Part shown: positions 24,312 through 33,050 of the stretch, piece by piece
Layout of the letters: each line of letters opens with the position of its first letter
Position numbering within the stretch: position 1 is the stretch's first letter
Source: JANXYW01 sp031400455
GTDB taxonomy: Bacteria > Chloroflexota > Dehalococcoidia > DSTF01 > JACRBR01
Length of the DNA: 64,000 nucleotides
Direction of reading: 5' to 3'
Assembly (NCBI GenBank): GCA_031400455.1
Contig: JANNPX010000033.1
Location: 62,001-126,000 of the forward strand
Notes under the pieces: generated by a model
Database searches by the model: none
Seen by the model: the letters and a program-made list of their open reading frames with translations, nothing else
Told to the model about the DNA's origin: nothing
Made by a program: the position numbers and the translations under genes

Positions 24312-25184
24312 CTAAGCTCCGCCGGCGAAGATGCGGCGGAGCATGCTGGCTACGTCTACGTCGGCGGCGCCGCCCGTGCTAATGTCGCGGGCTTCGAAGG
24401 TCCGCACGGTGAGCACGACGAACATCGCCGCGATGCCGAGCAGCAACCCGACGTGCCACCATGCGATCCCGTAGACGAGGGGTTCGCCGGCGCCGTAGTA
24501 GTAGAAGGGCGTCGCGTAACGCAGGTTGCGCAACGAATCGACGCCGTTGGCGAGCGTGCTGACGAAGTACGCGGCCGTCGCCAGGCCGATCACCATGCCC
24601 GCCGCGACGGCGCGGCTCGGCGCGACGGCGCCTGACCAGAGCGACAGAGCGAAAAAGAGCAGCGTGATCGGCAGCATGTTCGCCGACGCAATCGCGGCGT
24701 CCGACAGTGAGACCTCAATCCCGATGAACGGGATCGCTAGCGCGAATCCTAGCCAACCGATCGCGATGATCGCGGCGGATCCGACAACGGCTGCCGCCGT
24801 CTTCTGCACGATGACGGCGCGCCGTGCGATCGGCTGCGCCAGGAGCAGATCCATCGTGCCGTTGCTCTCTTCGCCGGCAATGGCGCCGGTGCCCTGCAGC
24901 ACCGCGTACACGATCAGCAGGATGTCGACCCAGCCGAAGTAGCGCGCGCTGAGGTATCCGGCCGGGGTGGCGATGCTCAGATCCGTCCCGAGGAACGCCT
25001 TCACTGCGTCCGGCAGTACGAAGTTCTGCAGCGTGTCGCGCACGCTGGGCCAGAGGAAGACGGCCGTCGACGACATGATCGCCAGCGCCAGCCCGAAGCC
25101 CAGCACCTGCCAGCGCTGGTCGCGCAGCGACTTCGCGAAGACGCTAGCTCGCGGCATGCTGTTGCTCCTGTCCTGACTCGACAT
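24312..25184 (-). CDS. ABC-2 type transporter permease
   Basis: The 290-aa protein has six predicted membrane segments (for example WQVLGFGLALAIMSSTAVFL, ILLIVYAVLQGTGAIAGEE, AAAVVGSAAIIAIGWLGFAL, MLPITLLFFALSLWSGAV, AGMVIGLATAAYFVSTLAN and VGLLLGIAAMFVVLTV) and the ABC-2 signature around GAIAGEESNGTMDLLLAQPIARR. Its start overlaps the end of the ATPase gene by 41 bases, so they form one exporter unit. Substrate unknown. Confidence 0.88.
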   Translation of the reverse strand: MSSQDRSNSMPRASVFAKSLRDQRWQVLGFGLALAIMSSTAVFLWPSVRDTLQNFVLPDAVKAFLGTDLSIATPAGYLSARYFGWVDILLIVYAVLQGTGAIAGEESNGTMDLLLAQPIARRAVIVQKTAAAVVGSAAIIAIGWLGFALAIPFIGIEVSLSDAAIASANMLPITLLFFALSLWSGAVAPSRAVAAGMVIGLATAAYFVSTLANGVDSLRNLRYATPFYYYGAGEPLVYGIAWWHVGLLLGIAAMFVVLTVRTFEARDISTGGAADVDVASMLRRIFAGGA

Positions 25185-26100
25185 CGCCGCCGCCGTGCTC
25201 CGAGTAGAACGCCAGAAACACGTCTTCCAGGTTTGGCTGCTCGGTCCGCAGATCGACGATTTCGTAGCGCGCGATCGCCTTGATCACGGCATCGATGCTG
25301 TCGCTCGCCTGTACGCGCACGGTGTTTCCGTCGCGATGCAGCTCCTGCACGCCCGGCAGCGCGAATAGTCCGACGGGAGGTGGCGCTGCGAACGTCACCT
25401 GCACGACGTGCACGGACCTGCCTTTGAGGCGCGCAACATCTTCAACAGCGACGATGCGTCCGGCGCGGATGATCGCCACGCTGTGGCTGAGCCGCTCCAC
25501 CTCCGGCAGGACGTGCGATGAGAAGAAGACGGTCCGTCCATCGGCCACAACTTCCTCAAGGATGCGCGCCACTTCCTCTTGCACCAGCGGGTCGAGGCCG
25601 CTCGTCGGCTCGTCGAGGATCAGCAGCTCCGGCCGGTGCATGAGCGCCTGGATGAAGCCCAGCTTCTGTCGATTGCCCTTCGATAGGGCGCGGATGTGTT
25701 TCGCCGAGTCCAGCCCCAACCGTTCGATCAGCGAGTGGCGGTAGGCGGGATCGCGTCGTTCGGGCCGGAATGCATCGATGAAGTCGAGGAACTGGTCGCC
25801 GCGCATTCCCTCGTACATCCGGAGATCGCCGGGTAGATATCCGACGCGCTTCCGGACGTCGATCGTCTCGCGGTGGCAGTCCATGCCCAGCACGCGCGCC
25901 GACCCTGCGTTCGGCCGGATCAGATCGAGAAGCACTCGGATGGCCGTCGTCTTGCCGGCGCCGTTCGGGCCCAGGAAGCCGAAAATCTGCCCGCGCTCGA
26001 CGGTGAGGTCGATGCCAGCAAGCGCGCGTGTCTGCCCGTAGTCCTTCACCACCCCCGCGAACTCGATAGCTGCTTCGCCCACAACGCCTCCGCCCGACAC
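25144..26100 (-). CDS. ABC transporter ATP-binding protein
   Basis: The 318-aa protein has Walker A GPNGAGKTT, a Q-loop region (RKRVGYLPGDLRMYEG), a signature LSKGNRQKLG, Walker B LLILDEPTSGLDP and the H-loop FFSSHVLPEVERL. The roughly 90-residue C-terminal extension is typical of DrrA/CcmA-type exporters. It energises the permease encoded downstream with overlapping frames. It is divergent from the superoxide dismutase gene. Confidence 0.92.
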   Translation of the reverse strand: MSGGGVVGEAAIEFAGVVKDYGQTRALAGIDLTVERGQIFGFLGPNGAGKTTAIRVLLDLIRPNAGSARVLGMDCHRETIDVRKRVGYLPGDLRMYEGMRGDQFLDFIDAFRPERRDPAYRHSLIERLGLDSAKHIRALSKGNRQKLGFIQALMHRPELLILDEPTSGLDPLVQEEVARILEEVVADGRTVFFSSHVLPEVERLSHSVAIIRAGRIVAVEDVARLKGRSVHVVQVTFAAPPPVGLFALPGVQELHRDGNTVRVQASDSIDAVIKAIARYEIVDLRTEQPNLEDVFLAFYSEHGGGDVESGQEQQHAAS

Positions 26101-26202
26101 TATATGCCACCGTTCCGCGCGGATGACCTATTCCGTGCGGGGAGAGGCGTGACTAGACTGTGGGTACCGAACGCATCATCAACTGGATAGAAGGAGTCGA
26201 AC

Positions 26203-26739
26203 ATGAAGCGGCATATCCTCACCTCTGTGCTGTCCCGCGGGCTGCGGAGCTTGGACCGGGTCTCGGCACCGGCCGTGGCCGAGGCGCACTGCGACGTACC
26301 CTGCGGCATCTACGATCCGCACCTGATGCAGATCGCCGCCTTGACCGTAGTCCGGATGCACCAGCTGATCGACGCGCTGGAGCGGGCCGGGGCGGACGCG
26401 CCGGTCGAGGCGCGCAACAAGACCGCCAACTCGATGGTGCGCTACATCGCTGCGAAGGAGGAGCACTCCGAGGTCGTCAAGCGCGAAGTGCGCATCATCT
26501 GGGGTGACTACTTCAAGCCGGAGCACCTCGAGAAGTACCCGGACCTCAACGACGTAGCCTGGGGCCTCCTCAAGCTCGCTGGGAAGACCAAGCAAGAGAT
26601 CAACATGCAGTTCGCGCAGGACTTGCTGATGCAGACGCAGAAGTTCGCCGAGATCTTCTGGGACACGAAGGGCGTGAAGACGAAGCGCGTGCCTTCGAAC
26701 CAGGGCGCGGCCGGTGGTGAACTGGTCGTTCCGGCGTAG
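26203..26739 (+). CDS. sodN: Nickel-containing superoxide dismutase
   Basis: The 178-aa precursor carries the nickel hook HCDVPCGIYDP at residues 29-39. Maturation before His29 exposes the N-terminal amine that, with His, Cys30 and Cys34, binds nickel. The body is the four-helix NiSOD fold (HLMQIAALTVVRMHQLI; KEEHSEVVKREVRIIWGDYF; QEINMQFAQDLLMQTQKFAEIFW). The enzyme converts superoxide to peroxide and oxygen. AAGGAG is six bases before the ATG. The gene for its likely processing protease follows after 21 bases. Confidence 0.95.
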   Translation: MKRHILTSVLSRGLRSLDRVSAPAVAEAHCDVPCGIYDPHLMQIAALTVVRMHQLIDALERAGADAPVEARNKTANSMVRYIAAKEEHSEVVKREVRIIWGDYFKPEHLEKYPDLNDVAWGLLKLAGKTKQEINMQFAQDLLMQTQKFAEIFWDTKGVKTKRVPSNQGAAGGELVVPA

Positions 26740-26760
26740 ATAGCGGACGAAGATCTGGCG

Positions 26761-27162
26761 ATGGCAACCGACGCACGGCGCATGCGACGCGCGATCTCCG
26801 CAGTGGTGATCGCCGCCGCTGCCGTGCGTCTGTTGCGCGCCATCGGCTCGCCGCCGGTGTCGCGGTACATCGTCGAGGGGTCGAGCATGGAACCCGCGTT
26901 TCGTACGGGCGACCGGGTGCTCGTGAACCGGCTGGCGTATCGGCGGCGTGAACCGCGCGCGGGCGAGGTTGTGGTGCTGTACGATCCCGAGCGGCGCGGG
27001 CATGTGCTGTTGAAGCGCGTCGCGGACGCGCCCGGCGGGACTGCGCTGGAATCGTCGCGGGTGTACGTGCTGGGAGACAATTTCGCGGAGAGCCGGGACT
27101 CGCGGAGTTTCGGCTACGTCGGTCGTGACGCCATCATCGGGCGGGCATGGATGCGGTACTAG
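26761..27162 (+). CDS. sodX: NiSOD maturation protease, S26 signal peptidase family
   Basis: The 133-aa protein has one N-terminal membrane segment (about 10-28), the serine box VEGSSMEPAF with Ser42 as nucleophile, and the lysine box HVLLKRVADAPGG with Lys85 as general base; VLGDNFAESRDSRSFGYV completes the S26 signature. In NiSOD-bearing bacteria a gene of this type directly follows sodN and removes the propeptide before the nickel hook. Short spacing supports one transcript. Confidence 0.9.
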   Translation: MATDARRMRRAISAVVIAAAAVRLLRAIGSPPVSRYIVEGSSMEPAFRTGDRVLVNRLAYRRREPRAGEVVVLYDPERRGHVLLKRVADAPGGTALESSRVYVLGDNFAESRDSRSFGYVGRDAIIGRAWMRY

Positions 27163-27181
27163 CCCGCAATGGAGGGACGCA

Positions 27182-27994
27182 ATGAAGGATCTACGCGGGA
27201 CCAATGCGATCGTCACGGGCGCTTCGCGGGGGATCGGGCCGTATATCGCGAAGACGCTAGCGCGTGAGGGCGTGAACCTCGCTCTTGCGGCGCGGTCGGC
27301 CGACAAGCTCGAGGAGACGCGGAAGGCGTGCGAGGCGCTGGGTGTGAAGGCGATCGCCGTTGCGACCGACGTGACGTCGATGGATGCGCTGCGAAACCTC
27401 GTGGCAGCGACGGAGCGCGACCTCGGACAGATCGACATCCTGGTGAACAACGCGGGAATCGAGACGACGGGGCCGCTCGTTGACGTGACGTTCGAGCAGG
27501 TCGACCAGTTGCTGACGACGAACCTGAACGCGCCGATCTGGCTGTCGAAGATGGTGCTGCCCGGCATGCTCGCGCGGAAGCGCGGCGCGATCGTGCACGT
27601 GTCTTCGATGGCCGGCAAGTCCGGCGCGCCATTCAACTCAACGTACTCCGCGAGCAAGTTCGGGCTCAACGGGTTCTGCGAGGCCGTGAACTTCGAGCTG
27701 GACGGCACTGGCGTGCACATGGCGGACGTTTGCCCCGGGTTCGTGAGCGAAGCCGGCATGTGGGCGGCTCGCGGCGGTACGGCGCCGAAGATGATGCGCG
27801 AAGTATCGCCGCAGAAGGTGGCAGACGCCGTGCTGAAGGCGGTGCTCGGCGCGCGCGAGGTGCTCGTCACGCCCATGCCGATCCGTCCGCTGCTGTCGAT
27901 CGGCCAACTGGCGCCGGGCCTGCAGCGAACGCTGATCAAGCGCATGGGGATCGTGACCGCGATGAAGGACAGTCCTGCACCCGTCAAGGACTGA
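27182..27994 (+). CDS. Short-chain dehydrogenase/reductase
   Basis: The 270-aa enzyme has the NAD(P) motif TGASRGIG, the NNAG element (LVNNAGIETTG), catalytic Ser in VHVSSMAGKSG, and YSASKFG with Tyr and Lys. GGAGGG lies six bases before ATG 27182. The Arg in ALAARSADKLEE after the second strand suggests NADP preference; that is inference. Substrate unknown. It follows the NiSOD pair in the same direction. Confidence 0.9.
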   Translation: MKDLRGTNAIVTGASRGIGPYIAKTLAREGVNLALAARSADKLEETRKACEALGVKAIAVATDVTSMDALRNLVAATERDLGQIDILVNNAGIETTGPLVDVTFEQVDQLLTTNLNAPIWLSKMVLPGMLARKRGAIVHVSSMAGKSGAPFNSTYSASKFGLNGFCEAVNFELDGTGVHMADVCPGFVSEAGMWAARGGTAPKMMREVSPQKVADAVLKAVLGAREVLVTPMPIRPLLSIGQLAPGLQRTLIKRMGIVTAMKDSPAPVKD

Positions 27995-28008
27995 CGCCCC
28001 TCCGGATT

Positions 28009-28031
28009 CCGCGCAGTCTGAAGCTGCGCGG
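28009..28031. repeat. REP-like hairpin after the SDR gene
   Basis: CCGCGCAG (28009-28016) pairs with CTGCGCGG (28024-28031) across TCTGAAG. The outer end on the reverse strand reads GTAC rather than GTAG. It may act as a transcription terminator for the upstream gene, but lacks a T-run. Confidence 0.55.
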
Positions 28032-28166
28032 GTACGTTGCCATTCGTACGCCCGGAGCGCCGGCGTGTAGGTTCCGCGCGCGGTCTTGACGGGTTGCTAC
28101 TGCGTGGTTGTAGGCCGCGATACAATTGGCCTTGCACACGAGATCCCACTACCCCACAGGAGATTG

Positions 28167-29444
28167 ATGGAAGGCCACGGCTACCGCCGCACGACGCTCG
28201 AAAACGGGCTCCGGATCGTTACCGAGACGATGCCCAGCGCGCGCTCGGTGGCCGCGAGCGTGTACGTCGGCGCGGGGTCTCGCTACGAGACGACGGAGCA
28301 GGCGGGGATGTCGCACCTGCTGGAACACCTGCTGTTCAAGGGCACGGCGAAGCGACCGACACCGCAGGAGATCTCGGAGCCCATCGAAGGTGTCGGCGGT
28401 GTGATGAACGCCGGGACCGACCGAGAGCTGACTGTCTACTACGCGAAAGTTGCGCGGCCGCACTTCGACCGGGCTCTGGACGTGCTGACTGACATGGTGC
28501 GTAATCCGCTGATGGCGAACGAGGAGCTCGAGAAGGAGCGCAAAGTCGTCATCGAGGAGATCGCCTCGACGAGCGACTCGCCCGCGCAGTTGGTGGACGT
28601 GCTGCTGGACGAAACGATGTGGCCGGGCCAGGCGCTGGGGCGCGATGTGGCAGGCACCGAAGAATCGGTGACGGCACTGACGCGCGAGGGCACGGTGGCG
28701 TACATGAAGCGCCAATACGTGCCGAACAACATCGTTATCGCCGTTGCCGGAGCGATCGAGCACGACGCCGTCGTCGGCGCGATCGAAAGCCAGCTAGGTG
28801 ACTGGAAGCGCGGTAAGCCTTCGGATTGGTTCCGCGCCGAGAACGGCCAGCACACGCCCCGGATCGCGGTGAAGTACAAGAAGACGGAGCAGGCGCATAT
28901 CGAGATCGCAGTGCGCGCAGTATCGAGCAAGGATCCCGACCGGTTCGCGCTGGATCTGATCAGCGTGATCCTGGGCGAGGGGATGAGCAGCAGGCTGTTT
29001 CTGGAGCTGCGCGAGAAGCGCGCGCTCTGCTACGACGTCCACAGCTACGCCAGCCACTACCTCGACACGGGATCGTTCGCCGTCTACGCCGCTGTCGACC
29101 CGAAGAAGACCACCGAAGCCGTGCAGGCGCTGATCGAAGAGCTGAGCCGGATGCGGATCGGCGGCGTCAGCGACGATGAGCTGCGGAAGGCGAAAGAGCT
29201 CTCGAAGGGACGCCTGCTGCTACGCATGGAGGACACGCGAAGTGTCTCGGGCTGGCTGGGCGGGCAAGAGATGCTGAACGGCGAGATCAAGACCCCCGAC
29301 GAAGTCGTGGCGCTGGTCGAAGCCGTGACGATGGACGACATGCGGCGCGTTGCGGAGAAGGTGCTCCACGAGAGTCGCCTCTCGATGGCGCTCGTCGGCC
29401 CGTTCCGGAGCGAGAAGCGCTTTGGGTCGCTGCTGCGGCTGTAG
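28167..29444 (+). CDS. M16-family zinc peptidase
   Basis: The 425-aa protein has the inverted zinc motif in SHLLEHLLFKG (HxxEH), with the downstream Glu in ELTVYYAKV-type region, and the R/Y pair segment of the second half (EGMSSRLFLELREKRALCYDVHSY). This is the size of the single-domain-pair bacterial processing peptidases related to YmxG and mitochondrial MPP-beta. ATG 28167 is chosen for AGGAG just upstream; a longer frame from 28086 has no such site. Substrate unknown; these enzymes often cleave short peptides or presequences. Confidence 0.9.
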   Translation: MEGHGYRRTTLENGLRIVTETMPSARSVAASVYVGAGSRYETTEQAGMSHLLEHLLFKGTAKRPTPQEISEPIEGVGGVMNAGTDRELTVYYAKVARPHFDRALDVLTDMVRNPLMANEELEKERKVVIEEIASTSDSPAQLVDVLLDETMWPGQALGRDVAGTEESVTALTREGTVAYMKRQYVPNNIVIAVAGAIEHDAVVGAIESQLGDWKRGKPSDWFRAENGQHTPRIAVKYKKTEQAHIEIAVRAVSSKDPDRFALDLISVILGEGMSSRLFLELREKRALCYDVHSYASHYLDTGSFAVYAAVDPKKTTEAVQALIEELSRMRIGGVSDDELRKAKELSKGRLLLRMEDTRSVSGWLGGQEMLNGEIKTPDEVVALVEAVTMDDMRRVAEKVLHESRLSMALVGPFRSEKRFGSLLRL

Positions 29445-29470
29445 CGGTCAGTAGTCGAGGCACAAAACGT

Positions 29471-29512
29471 GTGGCATAGCCGTCCTCGGCTGTGCGTCCG
29501 GCAAAGCCGGAC
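29471..29512. repeat. REP-like palindromes in a convergent gap
   Basis: Positions 29471-29494 are the exact reverse complement of the 24-base element at 5662-5685. Directly after comes GTCCGGC-AAA-GCCGGAC (29496-29512). The gap lies between the convergent stops at 29444 and 29586. Confidence 0.7.
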
Positions 29513-29585
29513 CGAACCGTACACCACCCGTTGATCGGCATCCCACCATTGCCTTCTTCAGCAACCTGTTGGCGGGCACTCTCGC

Positions 29586-29888
29586 TCACAACATCTCCAC
29601 TTCTTCCACGATCATCAGGTGGGTCTTCGCCGTGAAGTTCGGCGCATCTGCGGCCGCAGCCGCGGACTCCGGCGACGCGAAGGCGGCCTGCATCGCCGCG
29701 GTGTCATCGAACCACATCTCCGCAACGCCGTCGAACGGGGCTCCGTCTGAGGTCGTGTGGTTCTGCACATACTTGCGGACACCGGGCATCATCGCGCCGA
29801 GCGGGCCGTGCACTTCGCGCCAGTAGCGGCGAAATTCGTCGCGGGTGAGGTCGGCGCGTTTGGTGAGGAAGACGATGAGTTTGGTCAT
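29586..29888 (-). CDS. EthD-domain protein
   Basis: The 100-aa protein matches the EthD family of dimeric alpha-beta barrels: LIVFLTKRADLTRDEFRRYWREVHGPLG at the start, then YVQNHTTSDGAPFDGVAEMWFDD and MQAAFASPESAAAAADAPNF. It is full length for the family. EthD proteins are found with oxygenase systems but the role is unclear. AGGGAG lies nine bases before the ATG at 29888. Confidence 0.85.
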   Translation of the reverse strand: MTKLIVFLTKRADLTRDEFRRYWREVHGPLGAMMPGVRKYVQNHTTSDGAPFDGVAEMWFDDTAAMQAAFASPESAAAAADAPNFTAKTHLMIVEEVEML

Positions 29889-30012
29889 GGGTGCTGGTTC
29901 TCCCTGAGGGTCCGTTCTTTGGCCATCGTAACGCGCAGGACGGGTTTGCATCGAGGTCGGCTCCCGGTGCCTCCTTCGCACTTCCCCACGATTCCCACTA
30001 CCCTTCCCCACG

Positions 30013-30714
30013 ATGACGCCTGAGCAGATCGCGGAACGTGAGCGGCAGTTACGGGGGAGCTGGTGGCGGCGGCGGATGCTGTCGGTGCCGGGGCAGATGC
30101 TCTCCAATACGCCCGTGTACTCGCTGACGCGCGAGATGCTGATGCAGGCGGACCACCGCGTGCTGGAGATTGGCTGCGCGACGGGGAGCCGGCTGCTGCT
30201 GTTCGACCAGAAGCTGCGGTTCCAGCACACGCCTGTGGCGGGTGTGGAGCCGTCCGCGATGCTGGCTCGTCAGGCGGGGCGGGCGTTCCGCGATGCGGGG
30301 CGGCCGATGAGCGCGGTGCTGGCCGACCCGGGCTCGCTGCCCTTCGCGGACGGCGCGTTCGATGTGGTGTTCTGCGACGACCTGCTGCGGTTCCTCGATG
30401 TGCGCGGCGCCCAGGCAGCACTGCGCGAGGCGGCGCGGGTGCTGCGGCCGGGCTCGCTGCTGCTGGCGTGGGAGCTGGCGCCGCCGGGGGGACAGCTACG
30501 GTGGTGGCAGCGATTCTGGTTGCGCGGATACCGGGGGCGCATCGCCAGCGAGGCGAGCTTGATGTCGCTCGCCGAGCGGAGCGGCTTCGATTACACGCGG
30601 CCCGCTGAGTTGCGCCCGTACTTCTGGCCCCCTGTGCCGCGCGCGTCATTCATCGCCGGCGTGCTGCCGCCGGGCTGGCGGCGTGACGGCGACAACATCT
30701 TCCCGCCGGAGTGA
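30013..30714 (+). CDS. Class I SAM-dependent methyltransferase
   Basis: The 233-aa protein has motif I VLEIGCATGSRLLLFD, motif II VAGVEPSAMLARQA, and ADPGSLPFADGAFDVVFCDDLL followed by EAARVLRPGSLLLAW. This order and spacing fit the Methyltransf_11/25 group. The C-terminal third (YFWPPVPRASFIAGVL) is not a recognised substrate domain. The substrate is unknown. It is divergent from the EthD gene; a zinc-ribbon gene follows. Confidence 0.85.
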   Translation: MTPEQIAERERQLRGSWWRRRMLSVPGQMLSNTPVYSLTREMLMQADHRVLEIGCATGSRLLLFDQKLRFQHTPVAGVEPSAMLARQAGRAFRDAGRPMSAVLADPGSLPFADGAFDVVFCDDLLRFLDVRGAQAALREAARVLRPGSLLLAWELAPPGGQLRWWQRFWLRGYRGRIASEASLMSLAERSGFDYTRPAELRPYFWPPVPRASFIAGVLPPGWRRDGDNIFPPE

Positions 30715-30854
30715 CCGCTGACGGGAAACCGCAGATTTCACGGATTGCGCAGATTGAGTCGGGCCGGGCCGTCGCATGGGGACGTAGCGCTGTAGCGTAC
30801 TCTGTGATCCGGAATGAGCGCAGTTGCTCTAGCTCTGCGCTTCGGGAGGCCATC

Positions 30855-31085
30855 ATGCGTCTCGGCGACCCGTGCCCTTACTGCGCTACACCCTTTGAGC
30901 CAAAGCGCCCCGGGATCGCCTGGGGTTGTGGTTGGGGGCTCGTGTCCACAGCACTGACTCTCTTCGACTCCGTGATCACCGGTGGCGGCTCGAGCCACGG
31001 TGTCCCGAGCGGTGAGTACAACGACGGACGGCTTCGAGAGCAGAAGTGCCGAGGCTGCGGAAGGACGCTCGTCGCCAAGTACTAG
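30855..31085 (+). CDS. Small zinc-ribbon protein
   Basis: The 76-aa product has two cysteine pairs, CPYCATPF near the start and CRGCGRTL near the end, with a hydrophobic and glycine-rich middle (GCGWGLVSTALTLFDSVITGGG). This is a four-cysteine zinc-ribbon layout. ATG 30855 has GGGAGG five bases upstream, which decides the start against a longer frame from 30711. The function is unknown. The stop is followed by a REP-like hairpin. Confidence 0.65.
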   Translation: MRLGDPCPYCATPFEPKRPGIAWGCGWGLVSTALTLFDSVITGGGSSHGVPSGEYNDGRLREQKCRGCGRTLVAKY

Positions 31086-31103
31086 ACCGGGCGTCACGGA
31101 CAA

Positions 31104-31127
31104 GGGCACGCCACCGCGTGCCCCTAC
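31104..31127. repeat. REP-like palindrome abutting nadD, supplying its stop codon
   Basis: GGGCACGC (31104-31111) pairs with GCGTGCCC (31116-31123) across CACC, and is followed by CTAC. Read on the reverse strand this is a GTAG foot, and its TAG is the stop codon of nadD (31126-31124). The same core recurs inside dnaE at 41313-41330. Confidence 0.7.
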
Positions 31128-31714
31128 CTCGTGGTGTAGAGGGCGTGCTCGCGGATGTAGCGCTCGACGGCGACGGCGACCAGTGCGGTGATGCTGTCGC
31201 CGGCGGCGGCGCGGGTGCGGATGTCGGTGGATGAGACGTCGATGGGCGGCATTCGGAAGCGCTGGATGCGGTTGGCGATGCCGGGGATCGGTGGCTCAAG
31301 CGCGTCTGCGGCGTCATCGCGGGGGGCTACGGCGAGGATGGCGTGCTGGACGATGCGCTCCGGTTCGTGCCAGTTCGGCAGATCCGCTAGGGCGTCGGCG
31401 CCAATGATGAAATAGAACTCGTCGTCGAGGCGCTCCGCCGCAAGTTGTTCGAGCGTGTCGGCCGTGTAGGTGGGGCCGTCGCGTCGCAACTCAACGTCGC
31501 TGATGCCGAAGGCTTCGATGCCGGCGATGGCGAGCTTTAGCATCGCCACGCGGTGCTCAGCGGGTGTGATGGTGCGGTGCGCCTTTCGCCAGGGCTCGCC
31601 GGCCGGGATGAAGAGCACGAGGTCGAGCGCCAGTTGCTCACGCGCGTGCTCGGCCAGCGCGAGGTGGCCGTTGTGGACGGGGTCGAAGGTGCCACCGAGG
31701 ACGCCTACTCTCAC
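31124..31714 (-). CDS. nadD: Nicotinate-nucleotide adenylyltransferase
   Basis: The 196-aa protein has GGTFDPVHNGHL, the nucleotidyltransferase HxGH region, then FIPAGEPWRKAH, DGPTYTADTLEQL, FIIGADALADLPNWHEPERI and the C-terminal SSTDIRTR. Length fits NadD. It transfers AMP from ATP to nicotinate mononucleotide in NAD synthesis. It starts at GTG 31714. It lies next to obg, a common neighbour. Its TAG stop comes from a REP foot. Confidence 0.95.
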   Translation of the reverse strand: MRVGVLGGTFDPVHNGHLALAEHAREQLALDLVLFIPAGEPWRKAHRTITPAEHRVAMLKLAIAGIEAFGISDVELRRDGPTYTADTLEQLAAERLDDEFYFIIGADALADLPNWHEPERIVQHAILAVAPRDDAADALEPPIPGIANRIQRFRMPPIDVSSTDIRTRAAAGDSITALVAVAVERYIREHALYTTR

Positions 31715-31784
31715 TGTCGTTCACCACAGAGGCACAGAGGCACAGCGGGTTGGTTGGAGAGGGGGCCATCTGCGGCGGGGCGGG

Positions 31785-33050
31785 TCATTCTTCCCACTTC
31801 AGCTCGATGTCGCCGAAGCGGACGGGGTCGCCTTCGCGGGCACCGGCGCGGCGGAGAGCGTTGACGACGCCCATGCGGCCGAGACGGCGCATCACCTCCG
31901 CACGGGACTCGTCCGACTGCAGGGCGAGCATTTCGACCAGTACGACGGGCTGGTCGCCTACAACCCGATAGGCGCCGTTCTCGCGCTCGACGGTGAAGCG
32001 GGGTCCGACCTGCTGCGGCCGCAGCGTGGTCATCTCCTCATCCGGGGTGGGCACGGGCTCCAGTTCGCGGATGCGCTCGAGCATCTCGAAGACACGCTTC
32101 ACCAGATCGGGCGTGCCCTGACGCGCGGCGGCCGAGATGAAGGCGCAGGGACGGCCGAGTTGAACCGCGAGCGCTTGAAGCTCCTCGCGACGCGCCTCGG
32201 CTTCCGGGATGTCCATCTTGTTGAAGGCGATGAACTGCGGCCGGGTGCTCAGGTCGTCGATGTACGAGGCGAGCTCGTTGTCGATGACGGCGATGTCATG
32301 AGCGGGATCGGGTTGCGAGGCATCGACGACGTGGATGAGCAGGCGGGTGCGCTCGACGTGGCGGAGGAACTCGAGGCCGAGCCCGGCGCCGGTGTGCGCG
32401 CCTTCGATGAGGCCGGGGATGTCCGCCATGACATACGACTCGTAGCCGACCTCCACGACGCCGAGGTTGGGCTCAAGGGTGGTGAACGGGTAGTCGGCGA
32501 TCTTCGGGGTGGCCCGTGAGACCGCGGCAAGCAGCGTCGACTTTCCGGCGTTCGGCAGGCCGACGAGCCCGACGTCCGAAATGAGCTTGAGGTCCAGCGC
32601 GAGGCGGAGCGTTTCGCCGCGCTGCCCTGTTTCGGACATGTGCGGCGCCTGGTTGCTGGGCGAGGCGAAGTGCTGGTTGCCACGTCCGCCGCGGCCGCCC
32701 TTTGCAATCACGAGGCGCGCGCCCGGCTCGACGAGGTCGCCGATCACGTCGCCGGTTCCGGCGTTTCGCACGATGGTGCCGGTGGGTACGGACAGTTCGA
32801 GGTCCGCGCCGTTGCGCCCGTGCTTCTTGTTCGATGCGCCGTTGCCGCCACGAGCCGCCTTGTACAGCTTCTGATATCGGAAGGCGCCGAGGCCGTTCAC
32901 GGCTTCATCAGCGATGAGAATGATGTCGCCGCCGCGGCCGCCGTCGCCGCCATCCGGCCCTCCGCGCGGCACGAACTTCTCCCGGTGGAAGGCGATGAGC
33001 CCGTGCCCACCGTCCCCCGCCGTAGCTTGGATGGTTACTCGATCAATCAA
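31785..33050 (-). CDS. obgE: Obg-family GTPase
   Basis: The 421-aa protein has the glycine-rich Obg fold at about residues 1-158 (GDGGHGLIAFHREK; GGPDGGDGGRGGD), then the G domain with G1 GLPNAGKST, G2/G3 YPFTTLEPNLG and DIPGLIEGA, G4 FNKMD and G5 FISAA, and a C-terminal OCT domain. It is a GTPase for ribosome assembly and stress control. The start is TTG 33050: family members begin FIDxVxI, matched here by IDRVTI, and no ATG fits. Confidence 0.95.
   Translation of the reverse strand: MIDRVTIQATAGDGGHGLIAFHREKFVPRGGPDGGDGGRGGDIILIADEAVNGLGAFRYQKLYKAARGGNGASNKKHGRNGADLELSVPTGTIVRNAGTGDVIGDLVEPGARLVIAKGGRGGRGNQHFASPSNQAPHMSETGQRGETLRLALDLKLISDVGLVGLPNAGKSTLLAAVSRATPKIADYPFTTLEPNLGVVEVGYESYVMADIPGLIEGAHTGAGLGLEFLRHVERTRLLIHVVDASQPDPAHDIAVIDNELASYIDDLSTRPQFIAFNKMDIPEAEARREELQALAVQLGRPCAFISAAARQGTPDLVKRVFEMLERIRELEPVPTPDEEMTTLRPQQVGPRFTVERENGAYRVVGDQPVVLVEMLALQSDESRAEVMRRLGRMGVVNALRRAGAREGDPVRFGDIELKWEE

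Noticed and set aside
26179..28149. 656-codon reverse-strand ORF across sodN, sodX and the SDR gene
   Set aside because: No domain; three well-recognised genes lie on the other strand in the same place.
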